Below are positions 45,040 to 57,324 of a stretch of DNA of 64,000 bases, one piece after another. The DNA is from Setophaga petechia (lineage: Eukaryota > Chordata > Aves > Passeriformes > Parulidae): NCBI GenBank assembly GCA_024362935.1, contig JANCRA010000001.1:58246930-58310929 (forward strand). Direction: 5' to 3'. Position 1 is the first letter of the stretch. Each line of letters starts with the position of its first letter. The notes beneath the pieces are model-generated. The model was not told the origin of the DNA and ran no database searches. It saw only the letters and a program-made list of their open reading frames with translations. The translations under genes and the position numbers were made by a program.

Positions 45040-45290
45040 TAATAGGTGTCATAATTTATCATGTAAACCGAAAAGTGTTTCTTAATTAAGTGCGTACGTT
45101 AATGAATTTTTTAATTTGATCCCTGTAAGTACCTTGCTATACTAATTGCAATATTCTACACATTAGTCATCCGCTGTTGCCCTTGGCTATTTTCTACCCT
45201 GAGAGGGAGAGATAGAGCTTTTCAGTTAAAGTTCATTTAACTCTTTCCACCCAACAAATTAAATTTTCTGTTCTTCACTCTGGAGTGACA
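45040..45290. promoter_or_regulatory. Candidate conserved regulatory block 15
   Basis: AGGTGTCATAATTTATC (T-box-like plus homeodomain), a 10 bp palindrome CTTAATTAAG at 45081-45090 immediately followed by TGCGTACGTTAATG with two CpGs, TTTTTTAATTTGATCCC, ACTAATTGCAATATTC and CAAATTAAATTTTC. Retained CpG in AT-rich, ORF-free, repeat-free DNA makes this a good candidate enhancer. Confidence 0.5.
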
Positions 45291-48200
45291 GCTGCATTTC
45301 AGGCCTGGAGCATGAAAATCATGGTGCTTGGCAAACACACCACAAGGGGCAGACACATCCTGGCCTGGTCCCCAATGTAGCAATTTGGGTTCATTTCATT
45401 ACCTTGATTACAGACAGTACCAAGGGACAGAATTTCCAATGCAGTCATTGATCCAGGTTTCCATGTGCACTCCAGTGAGGCATCAGCTTCTCTGATACTG
45501 CCCACTCGTACCAAAAAGTCAAGAGCAAGAGGGTGGGGAACCCTGCCACTGAGCATTCAGAGTGGAAGAAGAGTAGCTGGAGGCATGGCACAGAGTTCAA
45601 CCATTTCAGCAACCAACCCAGCAACTACTTCTCCATTTAGAACAGACAAACTGGCACGACATGCAGCAATGCTGAGGCAGTTCACAAACCTGACAGGCAT
45701 CTCTGGCTACTTTCTGCTACCTGCATAGTTTATATGGGGCTTCAGACACCTCTGGCACATTCCAGGCTACAAAGCCAATTCTCTCTCTGCAGGAATAATA
45801 CTCTTCAGCTGTGGAAGTTCTTTAGATGAGTCAGCACAGAGTGCCTCACTTCTAGCAGAGAGGTTTTGCAAACACAGTAAATGAAATCCTTGGACCCCTA
45901 CAAACTCAACGGTATGACAGGACAAAGCACAAGGGTTATACCAACAACCAGACAAGAAACTGATGCTGAAAACACACCACTTCCTTCTCAGTGACTTGAC
46001 TTGTTACTGCTTCTGGAGTTTGCATAAAGGAACTCAGAATTGCAACTCAATGGTGATGAGAATTGAATGTGAATGAGGAGTTGAGCTTTGTTTGGCCTTT
46101 CCAAGTCCTAAACCAGCCCCTTCTGAAGCCTGTTGAGTAGCAGTCACTGCGCTTAGCTTGTACAGGAGAGGTTGACACACCACAAAACATCTCCTCATTC
46201 CACACAGTTTTTGGGAACAGATGTGCTATCATTCTGCTAAGACCTGGGCAGCAGGGAGCAACGCATTTGCACATGCCTGACCTATGTGCAGTGCTGAAGA
46301 TGATCAGCACCTGAGCAATCCTGCTACTTCCACCTGTACTTTGCATCCCTGCCATGTGACAGGGAGATAGAAAACCAAACAATGGTAGAAACGGTGCCAA
46401 GTGTGGACAGTTGCAATGTGACTTCTCCCACGCAACCCCAGCTGGGCCTGAGGGGTGAGGCTGCCACCCCTACACTACACCTCAGATATTCTGCTGTCCT
46501 GCGGCTGATCATTCCAACTGGATGCTTCCTGCCACACCTGAATTGATTTATACTAAGATCCAGCAGCAACTGTTCTAATCAGATTGGAATTAAAACTGCC
46601 TCTGAACTTTGAAGAACAGTAACACACCATGGTAATTGACCACACAGTTTGTTCTCCACACACACCTCTAAGCACATCTTTGGTCTGCTTTTGCTGGCAG
46701 TTCTTCTAACAAGCTCATGCACGGAATTAAGTGGATTACATGGAACATGTTTAACTAGCCCAGGAAACTCCAAGGCCGAGGTGGCTCTGGGTACCAACAT
46801 TGCATCACTCATTCACTCCCCGCTCACAGGCAGAGCCTGTGAAATTATTAGAAACAGCCCAGCATAACACACTTCAGGGAAGTGAGACTCTTTACATGGG
46901 TGGCTGTCACCTGCTTTTCAACAAATTTCAAAGTGTTGCCTACAGCATCCCGTTGTATTAGATGAAATGCATCCTGACACCTTTCTCACTGTATTACGCT
47001 CGACCGCTCAAATATTGAGATGCAAACCTCCCTCTCTATTTTTCAAAAAAGAAAACACTGCCCAGTAACTGCCAGAGGTCAGATCTTGGTGTTTGGCAGC
47101 AGATCCTGCCTGTCCAGTCCTACGGATACCAGAGGTTGTCAAGTGCACCCTGTTTGAAAAGCCCTTCTGTGATGCCCTGACCACCAGCACAGTTACTCCT
47201 GGTGAGCTCAGAAACTGCTGCCACTGACCAGCAGTTACTCCTGGTGAGCTCAGAAACTGCTGCCACTGTTCCCCAGTCACCTCTCCTAGTGCCATCCACC
47301 ACCAAAGCTGCACCTGAGTGCCAGGAAGGGACATCTTCCCAATGTGCAGCCCAACACCCTGCAGCTGTAATGATCAAGTTAAATCCAAGTCTTCCCTCCC
47401 ACTATAATGCACCCCCACCCTCTGCTGACCAGTGCTCAGTTCCAGTAATCTCAGCACAAACAACACAAGCAATTTCATCGGGGAGGATCAGGTCAGCCAC
47501 GGGTAGAGGAAAGAACTGGAGAAGCACAAAATAGTCTTGTTCCTCTTTCTGAATCCAAAATCTGAATTAGGAGGGTTAGACAAGCGGTACTTATCTTTTG
47601 CAGTGTCTGCAGAGACCACAAGTAAGTACATTTTCAGTACTTCCACCACACATTACTAAAGCACACCACAGGTAGACGTGTCAGAAAATCACCTTCCCCA
47701 CTACATGTACCATATGTTTATGAAGACACAAGTTACACATATTTTATCCTAGCGTGGGATCTGACATGACACTGTCAAACAAAGCTCACTGAGTTTGTCA
47801 CTCAAGCAATGACATTCTTGTCATATTTATCCTTAACCACTCCCGCAGACACTGCTTCCAGTACAGATTATCTTTGGTACACAAGATGCTGTTACTGTAA
47901 TTACCCAAAGACAGACAGGGAATATACAAAGCCATAAACTTGTGCTTTGGCCTGGACACACCAAAATGCAGTCACCTCTGGGGAAAATGGTAGCTCATAT
48001 ACCACCGGGCTTCTCTCTCCAGTGCTCTGCACTTGTGCATGTGTATCCATCCCTATGAACCTCCATTTTGATCCTGTGCAAATTTTCACAGGTGTGAAAC
48101 CATAACAAAGTCCAATACCATGAAAAACATTGGGTTCATGATACTTCTCTCTCATGAAGATCACCTGGACCATATTTTCAGTTAGTGTAAGCCAGCATTA

Positions 48201-48739
48201 ACACCTCTGTCATTGCTGGAACAATGCCAAATTTACACCACTGAAGAACTTTGGCCCTCTGCTCCTTTGCATGACACTCCATGCTTGCTGTCACACCCAG
48301 CACCAACTGCACATGGACACTTTGTCGTGAGGCTGTTTTACACACACTTTGGCCTTTAGAGAGGCCATATTCCTTTTCTAAGTTCTCTGAGAAACCTTTG
48401 GGAAAGCTTAAGGCCACTCAAGTAGTGGACAAGAAGAGCTTCCCATATATGGACCAATTTCTCCTGCCTTTAGTGGGATGTCATCATTCCAGTGCTCCTC
48501 CATCTGCAGACATCTCAGAAGCACTGGTACAAACAAGTAACAGTGGTTAGGCAAGCACTGCATCAGTCTGCAGCTGGTCTCCTCAGCATCCTTCCAAGAA
48601 ATAATCTCTACGCTATTCTTTCCAAATTGTTCCTCGATCACAATAAAACACCTACTGACTCTGGGTGGAGTAACCCCATGGTTCACGTGCTCTTTTTAGC
48701 ACACATGCCAGCCTACTGCAATCCCTAAGAACTACTGAA
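45291..48739. other. Unique non-coding sequence
   Basis: Frames up to 117 codons (46047-46400 minus) are unrecognised. One 42 bp tandem duplication at 47190-47268 is annotated separately. Short AT-rich or CpG-retaining segment near 46950-47020. No gene supported. Confidence 0.45.
47190..47268. repeat. 42 bp tandem duplication, two nearly identical copies
   Basis: CAGTTACTCCTGGTGAGCTC begins at 47190 and 47232 and continues through AGAAACTGCTGCCACTG in both copies without a visible mismatch over 37 bp. The identity implies a recent event. The period is 14 codons, so open frames are preserved on both strands, but nothing indicates coding. Each copy contains CTG|GTGAGC, which resembles a splice donor. 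Confidence 0.9.
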
Positions 48740-48860
48740 ATGAAAATAAATTATCTCAGACCAGAGGCCAAGTAACGCCTCTCACTTGATCATTTATTTT
48801 TGCCTATTCTCTTAAACGCTTTTCACTATAAACAGTGAAAAGAAACCTGGAACGAGAAAT
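48740..48860. promoter_or_regulatory. Candidate element with 9 bp inverted repeat
   Basis: CTTTTCACT at 48819-48827 and AGTGAAAAG at 48834-48842 are exact reverse complements around ATAAAC. Upstream are AATAAATTATCTC, CCTCTCACTTGATCATTTATTTTTGCC and a GCCTCT...AACGCCTCT short repeat. TCACTT-type cores resemble NKX2/T-box half sites. Function inferred. Confidence 0.35.
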
Positions 48861-49369
48861 AGTTCCTCATTATAAAGGTGATGAAAAAGCAAAAATTGAA
48901 CCACATGGTTTTATACCATGTCATTCCAAGTCAAATGTCAACACACTTGAATCACACAAATGCCCTGAATGCTCTCTAAGTCACTAGTGAGGATTTTATT
49001 TATCCACTGTTCAAAGCCCATCCTTCTTGTTTATCAGTCCCTTTTAATGACCATTGCAGCACAGAAACCACAGTTTTAGGGACTCGGTTCCTGTCGTGCA
49101 TCATGCAGCCTCCTTGCCCCACACTGACATAGCTGCTTCTTGGCTCCTGGAATGTGTAAGGAAGTCCAAGGTCCACTGGCACAGTTCAAACACTACCATC
49201 ATGCTCTTACATTAAGTTTTGCCTCTTGGACAAAGCCTGTTCCCCGGGAATTCCCAGTAAGCAGGCACAAGATGAAACTCTGAAGCTTGTTAACATCTAG
49301 TTGACCGCGCTGAAATGCCCTTTGACAGAACAAATTCAACTCTGGTGGCTGAACTAAATCTGAGGAAGT

Positions 49370-49570
49370 TTCTCTGTCATCGTTAATCGTGTCCCCAGCA
49401 TATCCCCACTGAGCAGATGACAGGTGCCCCAGACACTTTTGGGTCCAGTTGAATGGCCTTTAATGCAGAAGACATCCAATCTGTCACTGAGAGCAGCACT
49501 AAGTGGCTTGATCAGAATTGACATCTGAGCCAAACGAGCTAATTAGTTTATAGGATTTTCCCTTTCTCCC
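49370..49570. promoter_or_regulatory. Candidate conserved regulatory block 16
   Basis: GTCATCGTTAATCGTGTCC, CAGATGACAGGTG (E-box and TALE-like), GGCCTTTAATGC, GCTTGATCAGAATTGACATC, AACGAGCTAATTAG and CACTAAGTGGC (NKX-like AAGTG). Three retained CpGs. No ORF. Confidence 0.4.
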
Positions 49571-50844
49571 CTACAACAGGAGTGGATTGGTGTTTTCCCC
49601 TCAGCTCCAACCTCACTGCAGGGTGCCATCCTATTGTTGGACCCATAGCTGGCATTTATAAAAAATATGAGCTGCATGCATTGGCAGTTCCGTCAAAGCC
49701 GGCACACACACTGCTGACACACTGTCAGCTCTTTGTCAGGAGCAACACAGCATCCCAGGTATCAAAAGCCGTTGGAACAACAAATGCTTCCGCTTAAGTA
49801 GGGAACCAGCACTGGCAAAGCAGGACAGGACAAGCCTGAGGCTCTCCAGAGTCCATCAGCAAAGTCTGAGGGCTTCTCTGAGTTCATTTCTGCTTTGTCT
49901 GTGGCAGTGGCTGGGAGCTCCAACAACCCCAGGGATGTCAAAGTTGCCATTCTCAGTAAACCCATGACATCTACTCTCACACCATCTGGAAAGCTTGAAA
50001 GGAAAACAAAGTGCCCACTCTCTTCCCAGTTCTTCAGGGCTCCCTTCACCTGCCCAGACTCCTTCTTGGGGAGCACAGCAGCCACCAGCCCCTGGAACAC
50101 TGAGCACCACTGAGTGCGTGTTCCTCAAATCCACAGGAAAACACCAATCTTGTGGAGCAGCAGTGACACCATTGGCTAAATACAAGAAGTGCAGTGGCTA
50201 CTAGTTCCAGACAAGGTTCCAGTATTTCCACTGGCAAAGCCACAGTAGCACAGTCCCAGTAAAATGCCAGTCACCTGGGAGGCTTGATGACTGAACAGTG
50301 CACATATCTCCAGATTACAGGTAACAGCTCCAGACTGTGCAGCCAGTGAAGCAACTCAGGTCAGAATTTGCCAGAACAGACATCACAGATGGAGCATTAA
50401 CTTTGACCCAAGCTTGGAGAGTGGGCTGTAAACAATTCCCTTGAACACAACATTAAAGCTGCACCAGGCTTACGATTCACTTATGAGGAGTTTATGTTGC
50501 AGCTGGACAGAAACACTCCTTAACCTGCTCTAGCAGGTCCTCATTCACCCCAGCAGCATCTCTTCTGCACTCACAAAGCCAAAGGTAACACTCCTGTGGC
50601 CCGCTACCTCTGTGCCTCCAGATGCATCACCAAAGCCATAACCACCAGAAGAATCACCTAAGTTCCATCGCGGAGCTGCACACTGTCATATTCACGCTGT
50701 CCGGGACCATTCTGGAACACTTCCAATGCCCAGTTTGTGTTGCTGTTTCCACAGTCCCTTCAGCACACCAGCAGAGCTGCCACAAAGCATCCAGGTCAGC
50801 TGCACAGGCATTGTCAAGCACTGGTACACAACACCAGATTTGAG
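49571..50844. other. Unique non-coding sequence
   Basis: Overlapping minus frames of 112 and 109 codons (49762-50100, 49856-50185) and plus frames of 72 and 69 codons cover the same DNA. No domain. No repeats. Confidence 0.5.
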
Positions 50845-50975
50845 GGGCAGATCTTCATTACAGCTACAGTTTTAACTAATTAGAACTGATTTATGGAATT
50901 TAATATCCAAGATTAAGCCATTTAATATGTGATTTATATAAGTACAGGTTTTATCAAGTCTTAAAAGAGCTGTTA
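50845..50975. promoter_or_regulatory. Candidate conserved regulatory block 17
   Basis: TTTTAACTAATTAGAACTG, GATTTATGGAATTTAATATCC, AAGATTAAGCC, ATTTAATATGTGATTTATATAAG and TTTTATCAAG. OTX-like (GATTA), HOX-like (TTTATGG, TTTATA) and homeodomain sites in ORF-free DNA. Confidence 0.4.
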
Positions 50976-52439
50976 ACCTGGACAGGATAGAATATATTCA
51001 TGCACCAACTCCTGCAAAAGAACCAAACAGCACATGGAACCAGTTCAATGATGCAAGTGAAGAGATTTGAGGATGTGCACAAACATAAAACTGAGTTATC
51101 TTGCTCTGCAAACACCAACTACAGCTTATTCACAGCTTTGTGGGGTCTTTAGAAAACACATAACTGGCAGAATTTCTCCGAGCCTCTCTCACTGTATTTT
51201 ACCTGTAGCAAAGAAGGAGCGCAGCAGACAGGCCTCTGCACTTGGGGTATGAGCACACGGGGCTCAACTCTGCCTGCACTAGTGACACGAGGTGGCTCTC
51301 AGTGATTTTAATCATAGCCAGCACCTCTGAAATGGCTCTCACGGTATTTCTATCTCCTCAAATATCGTCCAGGAGCACTGATGAAAAGAGCAGCACTTGA
51401 GAAAAATCTGCGTGTCTTGCCAAGAAACTACTTTACTACTGCACAGCAAAAGCAGGAAAACCCAAACCAAAGTCCTACAACTTTCACCAGGCTGGAGCAA
51501 GGGAACACACAGCTCCTTGGGTTCAGTACCACAGTCCTTGTCCACGTAGGAAGGGCTCCTCCATGCACTTTGCTCACTGACATCCATCTCACTGCATCTC
51601 CCCCGCCCTCATGCTCCTTCGTGGAGCACTGTTCCTTTACTGCTGTGTCCACGTTGGCACCTCCTCCAACTGAACAGAAGGAGGTAGCAAAAGGCTCCTT
51701 CTTCCTTGGCCTTTCCTGTCTCCCTCATAGGTTCCATAGGTAGGACTGAGCAAAGCACTACACACACGACAGCTTATGTCACCTGCTCCTCTGTGACTGT
51801 GTACAACATTACACACCCTCCTCTAGGAAAGGGGAACTCACACATGAGAACTCATCACTGAAGGAGGAGCCTTTCGATGCATGGGCCACCTTGTTTTGGT
51901 TTCCAGGAAGACAAACCTTTATATTGAAATCAGGGGTGGGAAGGAACCTCAAAGCTCCACTTTGCAGGTTCTGCCTGGGATGACTGGGGTAGAGATGCAG
52001 GACGGTGTCCTGGCAAGCTCTCTGGTGGGAAGCTGTTCTCTCCCTGCTACTAACCTGGTTTTTATTTCTCTTCCACCCTCACTTTCCATAAGAATCCAGG
52101 CTACCATACCCTGAGTTTTTTCAGCTGTGTTATTTTCTGAGGAAGACTGAGCCAGCTCAGTGAGACGGATGGTGACAAGGCTCCACATGCACCCAGTCCA
52201 ATAGTGCAAACACAAGGACTGGAAGGAGGGTAAAGACTGGATGCTTCCCAGTTAAACCACAGGCAAGGCTGAGGAGACTGTCTCGCTATCCCCAGGAGAA
52301 AGTAGGGGAACCAGGCACACAAGAAAACATAAGGGATCCCAATGTACCCTTAATCTATAAATATTTAAGCAGTCCCTCCTCCCCCTCTCCTCAACAACAT
52401 ATGCCAGTGTCTCCTTCAGCTCATAAAAGCCAATTCCCT
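50976..52439. other. Unique non-coding sequence, possible decayed CR1 3' end near 51930
   Basis: At about 51930-51965 the string GGGGTGGGAAGGAACCTCAAAG resembles the reverse complement of the avian CR1 3' segment (GGTTGGAAGGGACCTTAAAG in family consensus, from memory and short). The resemblance does not extend convincingly, so it is not annotated as a repeat. The 120-codon frame 51381-51743 plus is unrecognised. Confidence 0.35.
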
Positions 52440-52745
52440 CCTGCTGTTCCCGAGCACCAGGAATCTCCGAGTGGTGATTAGTGGATTACGTGCATCCCAG
52501 GGCCTGCCTCCAATCACTTTCCCCTGCAAATTGCTCAGCTCCGATGCAGCAGCACAGAGCAAAGTGGGCTCTGTCACTGGGGCCTGGTCCTCATTACGGC
52601 CAGGAGACGGCAGGAGTTTGTTTACACGGCTGGAACATCATCCTCCCGGGCAGCTCATCAGCCTTTCCCCAGGGTTTCTGCTCCCTGAATGCTTCGGAGT
52701 AATCACCACCAGCTACCTACACCCGGAGCAGCATCTCAGCAATCC
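52440..52745. promoter_or_regulatory. Candidate CpG-retaining regulatory block
   Basis: About ten CpGs in 300 bp (CTCCGAGTGG, TTACGTGC, CATTACGGCC, GAGACGGC, TACACGGC, TCCCGGGC, CTTCGGAG, ACCCGGAG), with GTGGATTACG, TTGTTTACACGG (FOX-like TGTTTAC), GCTCATCAGCC and GAGTAATCACC. Overlapping plus frames of 99 and 73 codons have no domain. Could be an enhancer or an unrecognised exon; the former is preferred because stop-free lengths are short. Confidence 0.35.
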
Positions 52746-54793
52746 ACCAAGTCAACTGACAACAGCTTGAGGTAATATTAGCCCCCTTACAGGAAGGCAA
52801 GTGCTCTCCACACAAGGATGCTGGAGCTTAGCATCACTCAATAAATCAGAGCAGCATCCTGGAAAGTTTGCCATTAGTTCTGAGCCATTAATTTTTGCTG
52901 GGTCTTTGACACGACTGTTTGAGAGCACTATAACCTGCTCTCTCAAAGTTAAATTATAAAGAGCAACTTCCCTGAAGGTGCTAGTCTACTAACCCATTTA
53001 AGTTCTTGGCTAAACACCTCCAATAAATCACTCGGGAGCTCCAAGGCAGAAGGTTTCCTACTGCACAATATGCAAGAGTGAGCCATTCCCTCTCAAAACA
53101 AACCCCAGCCTGGGACACCTTTGGCCTCAGGCAGTACCTTTACAAGATACTCTGCATTGTACTGCACCAGCTGGGTTAAACCAGACATTTCACTGCATGG
53201 AGTTCCACTTAATGACACCTTCCTCTGAAGTCCTTTCCATGAATTCTCCTCTCAGTGATTAAATACCAAAGAGATTTATAAAGAGCAGAAAGCAAGCAAG
53301 CCCAAAAATTTCCAGTCCCGTTCCCAGTGCACCCCTGGAAACACAACTGTGTTCTTCAACAGGCCCTGTAAGCCTGCACTTCCCAACTGTTTCAACACTA
53401 CACAAAGGTGTAAACAAGTCAAAAAGGAGTTGTTTTGCAACCAACTCATGGCACACTCAATTCTAACCTCAAAAGCCTTCAGCTGAAGGTCCAAGGTGAG
53501 AACCCCCAGGTGGGACATGGCCAGTCTCCTGTCACTGCAGAAGGCGGACTTCGGAGCGCTTGCACCACATCTGCTCCCTGTGCACAGGTCTGGAGCCCTG
53601 CCCACAGCACAGCTCCCAGTGCTGCGCACAGCTCTCAGCCCTGCATCCTTCTGGATGAGGTTGTAATGGGAAATCCTGGTTAAAGGCACAGAAGGAAAAT
53701 GGCCTTCTAGACAACTAATATTCAACCTAGCGTTAGGTTCAAACTGCATTTTAACTGGACTCTAACGAGGCAACAATGTAGCCTTGACTCCATTCCCACC
53801 GAAAAGCCTGCTCCAGGTAAATGAGACCTGCATGTTCAGAGATGGGGAGCAATCAACCTCCTTCGATGTGACACAATTAATTATAGAGAGGAAGTAATGA
53901 AGCAGTGCCAGAAAGGAAATATTTGACAAAACCTGGTTCCTTATATCTCTGCATGGAGTTCAGTCCCACTGCTGTGACCATGGAAGTACTCCTTCCAGGC
54001 TCACCTACACTCACAGACATCACCAAGAAGAAGAGTGGCTGTATCCTCATTTTTATTTTTTTTTGTAATGGTCTCTCTTTTCTGCAAACCAGTCTGTTTT
54101 CAAAGCCAGTAACTTGAGCCAAGAGAAAGCATTATCTCCATTAATATCTCACCAAACTACACTTACGCACTAATACAGAGTGAAAATCCTTTCTTGAACA
54201 ATGAAAATTGCAGCCACCACCTTACTGGGTCAAACATGTTTACATCCATGCCTCTGACTTTTCCAACAGAAAACACATCTTATTCATCCCCTTCTCTGTC
54301 TCGTCTTGTATCTCCTGTGGCCCCAGTGCTCTATCAGCACGTTTACAGCTACAGTCAGCTTTCCATCTGTAAATAAGACCTCCAATACCATTAGCCAATT
54401 AATAAATTAAGGAAGCAGGGCCTTTCTGTACTCATCAGACTCTCATTACCACTCAGTGCTACCCATGCTAAGCAGTCACAGTGCTGGTGTGGTGAAATGA
54501 AGCAAAGTCTGTGGAACAGGCAGGATCCAACACAGAGCACAGAAACACAAGGAGGTGCTGCTCTTGCTCTGAGAGCATTTATCAGAGGTCAACAAAGATT
54601 ACCACTTCCAAAGGATCAAACATTCTAGTGACTGACACCTTGGACACGGGAAGACACTATTTCAGCTGAAGTCACTGTCTGAGGCACCAGAGGTTCTCTC
54701 TGGGAATGGGATACAAGAGGTAACAGAATATTCAGACATGACAACTGTTCCTGGCTGACATTTCCAGCTGTCTCTGTACTCACACCTTCATAT
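52746..54793. other. Unique non-coding sequence
   Basis: The minus frame 53276-53749 (157 codons) is unrecognised. A small AT-rich homeodomain cluster, CACAATTAATTATAG, lies at 53870-53885. A T-run interrupts at 54050-54065. No gene. Confidence 0.45.
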
Positions 54794-54847
54794 GATGGTT
54801 CATTTTAGACCTCACATCTTCATTCAATACGATGGTTCATTTTAGAC
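54794..54847. repeat. 37 bp tandem duplication, two partial copies
   Basis: GATGGTTCATTTTAGAC occurs at 54794-54810 and 54831-54847, offset 37 bp. The intervening bases differ, with weak echoes of CTTCAT/CTTCATT preceding each copy. Confidence 0.8.
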
Positions 54848-54999
54848 ATGAAAGTAAAGAAAAAACATTCAGCACAAACATTGCATAGGAAACCTGCTCA
54901 GCACCACAGAGAGAGAGGGGGCACAGGCCTCGCCTGGAACATAAAAGGGCCTGATAGCTCAGCTCAGGAAGCTCCTTGAAGACAAAAATATATGTGAGA

Positions 55000-55075
55000 C
55001 CATTTTTATGACTATTATTATTTGCAGGCTTAAGTAAATTGTCATTTAAATAACATATTGAAAGGTAAACCGCCA
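55000..55075. promoter_or_regulatory. Candidate small AT-rich element
   Basis: CATTTTTATGACTATTATTATTTGCAGG, GGCTTAAGTAAATTGTC and ATTTAAATAACATATTG in repeat-free DNA. The neighbouring segment 55195-55265 (TCATCATCAAAATAATAAGG, CCAATTAGTTATGTAAATGAG) has the same character. Both are inferred from composition only. Confidence 0.3.
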
Positions 55076-55265
55076 CCTGCTCCTGCCAGATGTTCTGAAA
55101 TCTTTAGCACCACTTCAAGCATGCTGCAGTACTGAAGGAAGCACAGGACTAAACCTCAAAGGTATTTATCTCCCCTGTCTCCTACTGGGGTTTAAGGAGA
55201 TTTCTATTATGCAGACTCATCATCAAAATAATAAGGACTGTATGCTCCAATTAGTTATGTAAATG

Positions 55266-57324
55266 AGAACACAATACAGCACACTGCTCTTACTCCCAGA
55301 TTCCTAGTGTATATGAACACACCACAATACCTATGGCAATGCTTCCTTGCAATTCCATTTCCATACCATAGCAGGAGGCATCCTGAAAGGGCTTTGTTTG
55401 GGTGCTGGCAATGTTTTGGAAAAGGAAAGGAAACATTCTTGTCCTTTAAAACACTGCACTCCACCAAGGGGAATATCCCTGGGAGCTAGCTGGACACCTC
55501 TGTCAGTAGCAGACTGCAAGCTGTGCATGGACATTATATGTACCATATAATTGCCAAACAATAAAGTCCAGCAAACCCTTTTCTGCAAACAGCACTGGCT
55601 TCTGGAGGCACTTCAAGCACCAAATAACCTGACCCCTGCAGCTAATGGTCATTAGAGAGGCCCCAAAGGCCCTATTTTGTTTTATTTTTGGAAGATGCCA
55701 TCAGCTGGGAGGAGCTGACTCCCTGCCTGCTGCAAACAGGTGGGACCCCTGTGCAGGGAGAGGGATGTCTGTACATCAGAAAGGAAAAGACAAGCAGGGA
55801 AAGGTGACAAGCAAGCCAGGGGAGAGAAGCCTGGAATCCATCATGAAACATGAGTGCTCATGGTCACACAGGCACAACCTTCTCCCAGTGCCCGTGCCTG
55901 TGCTAAAACGTCCGTATGGCCCGACAAGGGACTGTGCCCTCTGTCCCTGGGAACAGATAGCTCCTCCCAGAGCCCCTGCAGTGCTGTCAGCCTCTATGGG
56001 TCCCCTCAGTGCTATGATAAAAGGCAAAAAGCTCCGGGCACTCTGGAGTTCTGGTCCCTCCCTCCTCCTGTGCCCTCAGGCTGCCTGTGGAGCCCATCTG
56101 CCTCAGCGTCCACAGCCGGAGAGGTCCGTCAGGTACAAAACGAAGGAGCTAAACTAGAAAGGCCTGTCAGAACACACAAAGGCTGTCAATAGACATGGCT
56201 TTTTCCCCTCAAGTGACATTTTACTTGTAAAATGAACTGTCAGCAGCCAAACATTCTGCCAAGTCCATAATTTTACTCTACTCCAGGCAACTCACTTTCA
56301 CAAGCAGCAAAGGTTTCTCTTTAGGGGTTTCAAAGGAGGCAGAAAGGCCTCTCAAGAAGGGCCAAAACATGGATTACTAAGTAAAGCAAGGATATTCAAG
56401 TCTACTTTTCAGGTTTTGCTTCCTCACTGAAAACACAGATTTGTTACTTTTTCTACCAAGACCTCAAGCCATGAAAAATCGAGCCCCCCTTTTACCAGAA
56501 AATTTACACCTGCAAGCAGAAAATTGTTACAGCTTCTAGACATGGTCTCTTACCAAATGGCCTTTTTATTGCAGGTTTATGTCTTTTTACCAAAGAGCTT
56601 TTTATTATCCTGATGCCTTAAGTTTTACCTTTTATGCTTTTCACATTCTGTACTGCATTGGTATGTGACTCTGAACTTCATATAAAGAGTTAGCAAGTTC
56701 TCTTCATAGTTTAGTTAGACAAAACAATCCTTTTACAGTCTGAGAACCAAGGACACCTTTGCAGCTTCAGGCCCAAAAAGTGTAAACAATGGCAAACAGA
56801 AGAAAGCAATCTGGGAGGATGTGACTTCATGTCAAGTCCCAGAGCCCCTGGCTGCTACTCCAACCTCCTCAGCTTTATCCATGCCTTCATTTCGACAATG
56901 ACCACACAACTTTCCCAGAAGAGAGCTAATCCAATTTCTCCATCTTTTTCACAGTCTTCTTCACATTCTCTCAAGTTCCACTGGACTGCCAGAACAGGCA
57001 GCCCCAGGACTAAACACAGCCTTGAAAACACCACTCACAAGCCCCCAGGGGCATGGAAGCACTTCAGTCCTCTCACTGTTAACTCCTTAATACTGTTCTA
57101 GAGCTGCAATAGCACCTTTAGCAATGTCCCTGCTGCTACACAACATCCCAGACACCTCTGTGCCCTTGCTGAGAGCCACAGTGCATTTTCTTCAATGCCA
57201 GTAACAGAAAACTGTGAGGTGTAACAGTGCAGGACTAAAGCTACACCTGCAGGGTATCAGTACAATCACACATGCTCAACACTGAGAACCTGGCTATAGC
57301 TGTATTTCAAGACTCAGCAGTTAG
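55266..57324. other. Unique non-coding sequence
   Basis: The plus frame 55645-56157 (170 codons) overlaps another of 112 codons and has no domain. T-rich imperfect repeats, CCTTTTTATTGC and GCTTTTTATTATCC, occur at 56563 and 56600. No gene supported. Confidence 0.5.

Noticed and set aside
51925..51970. Possible CR1 3' end, minus orientation
   Set aside because: Only about 22 bases resemble the consensus and the tail octamers are missing; too weak to annotate.
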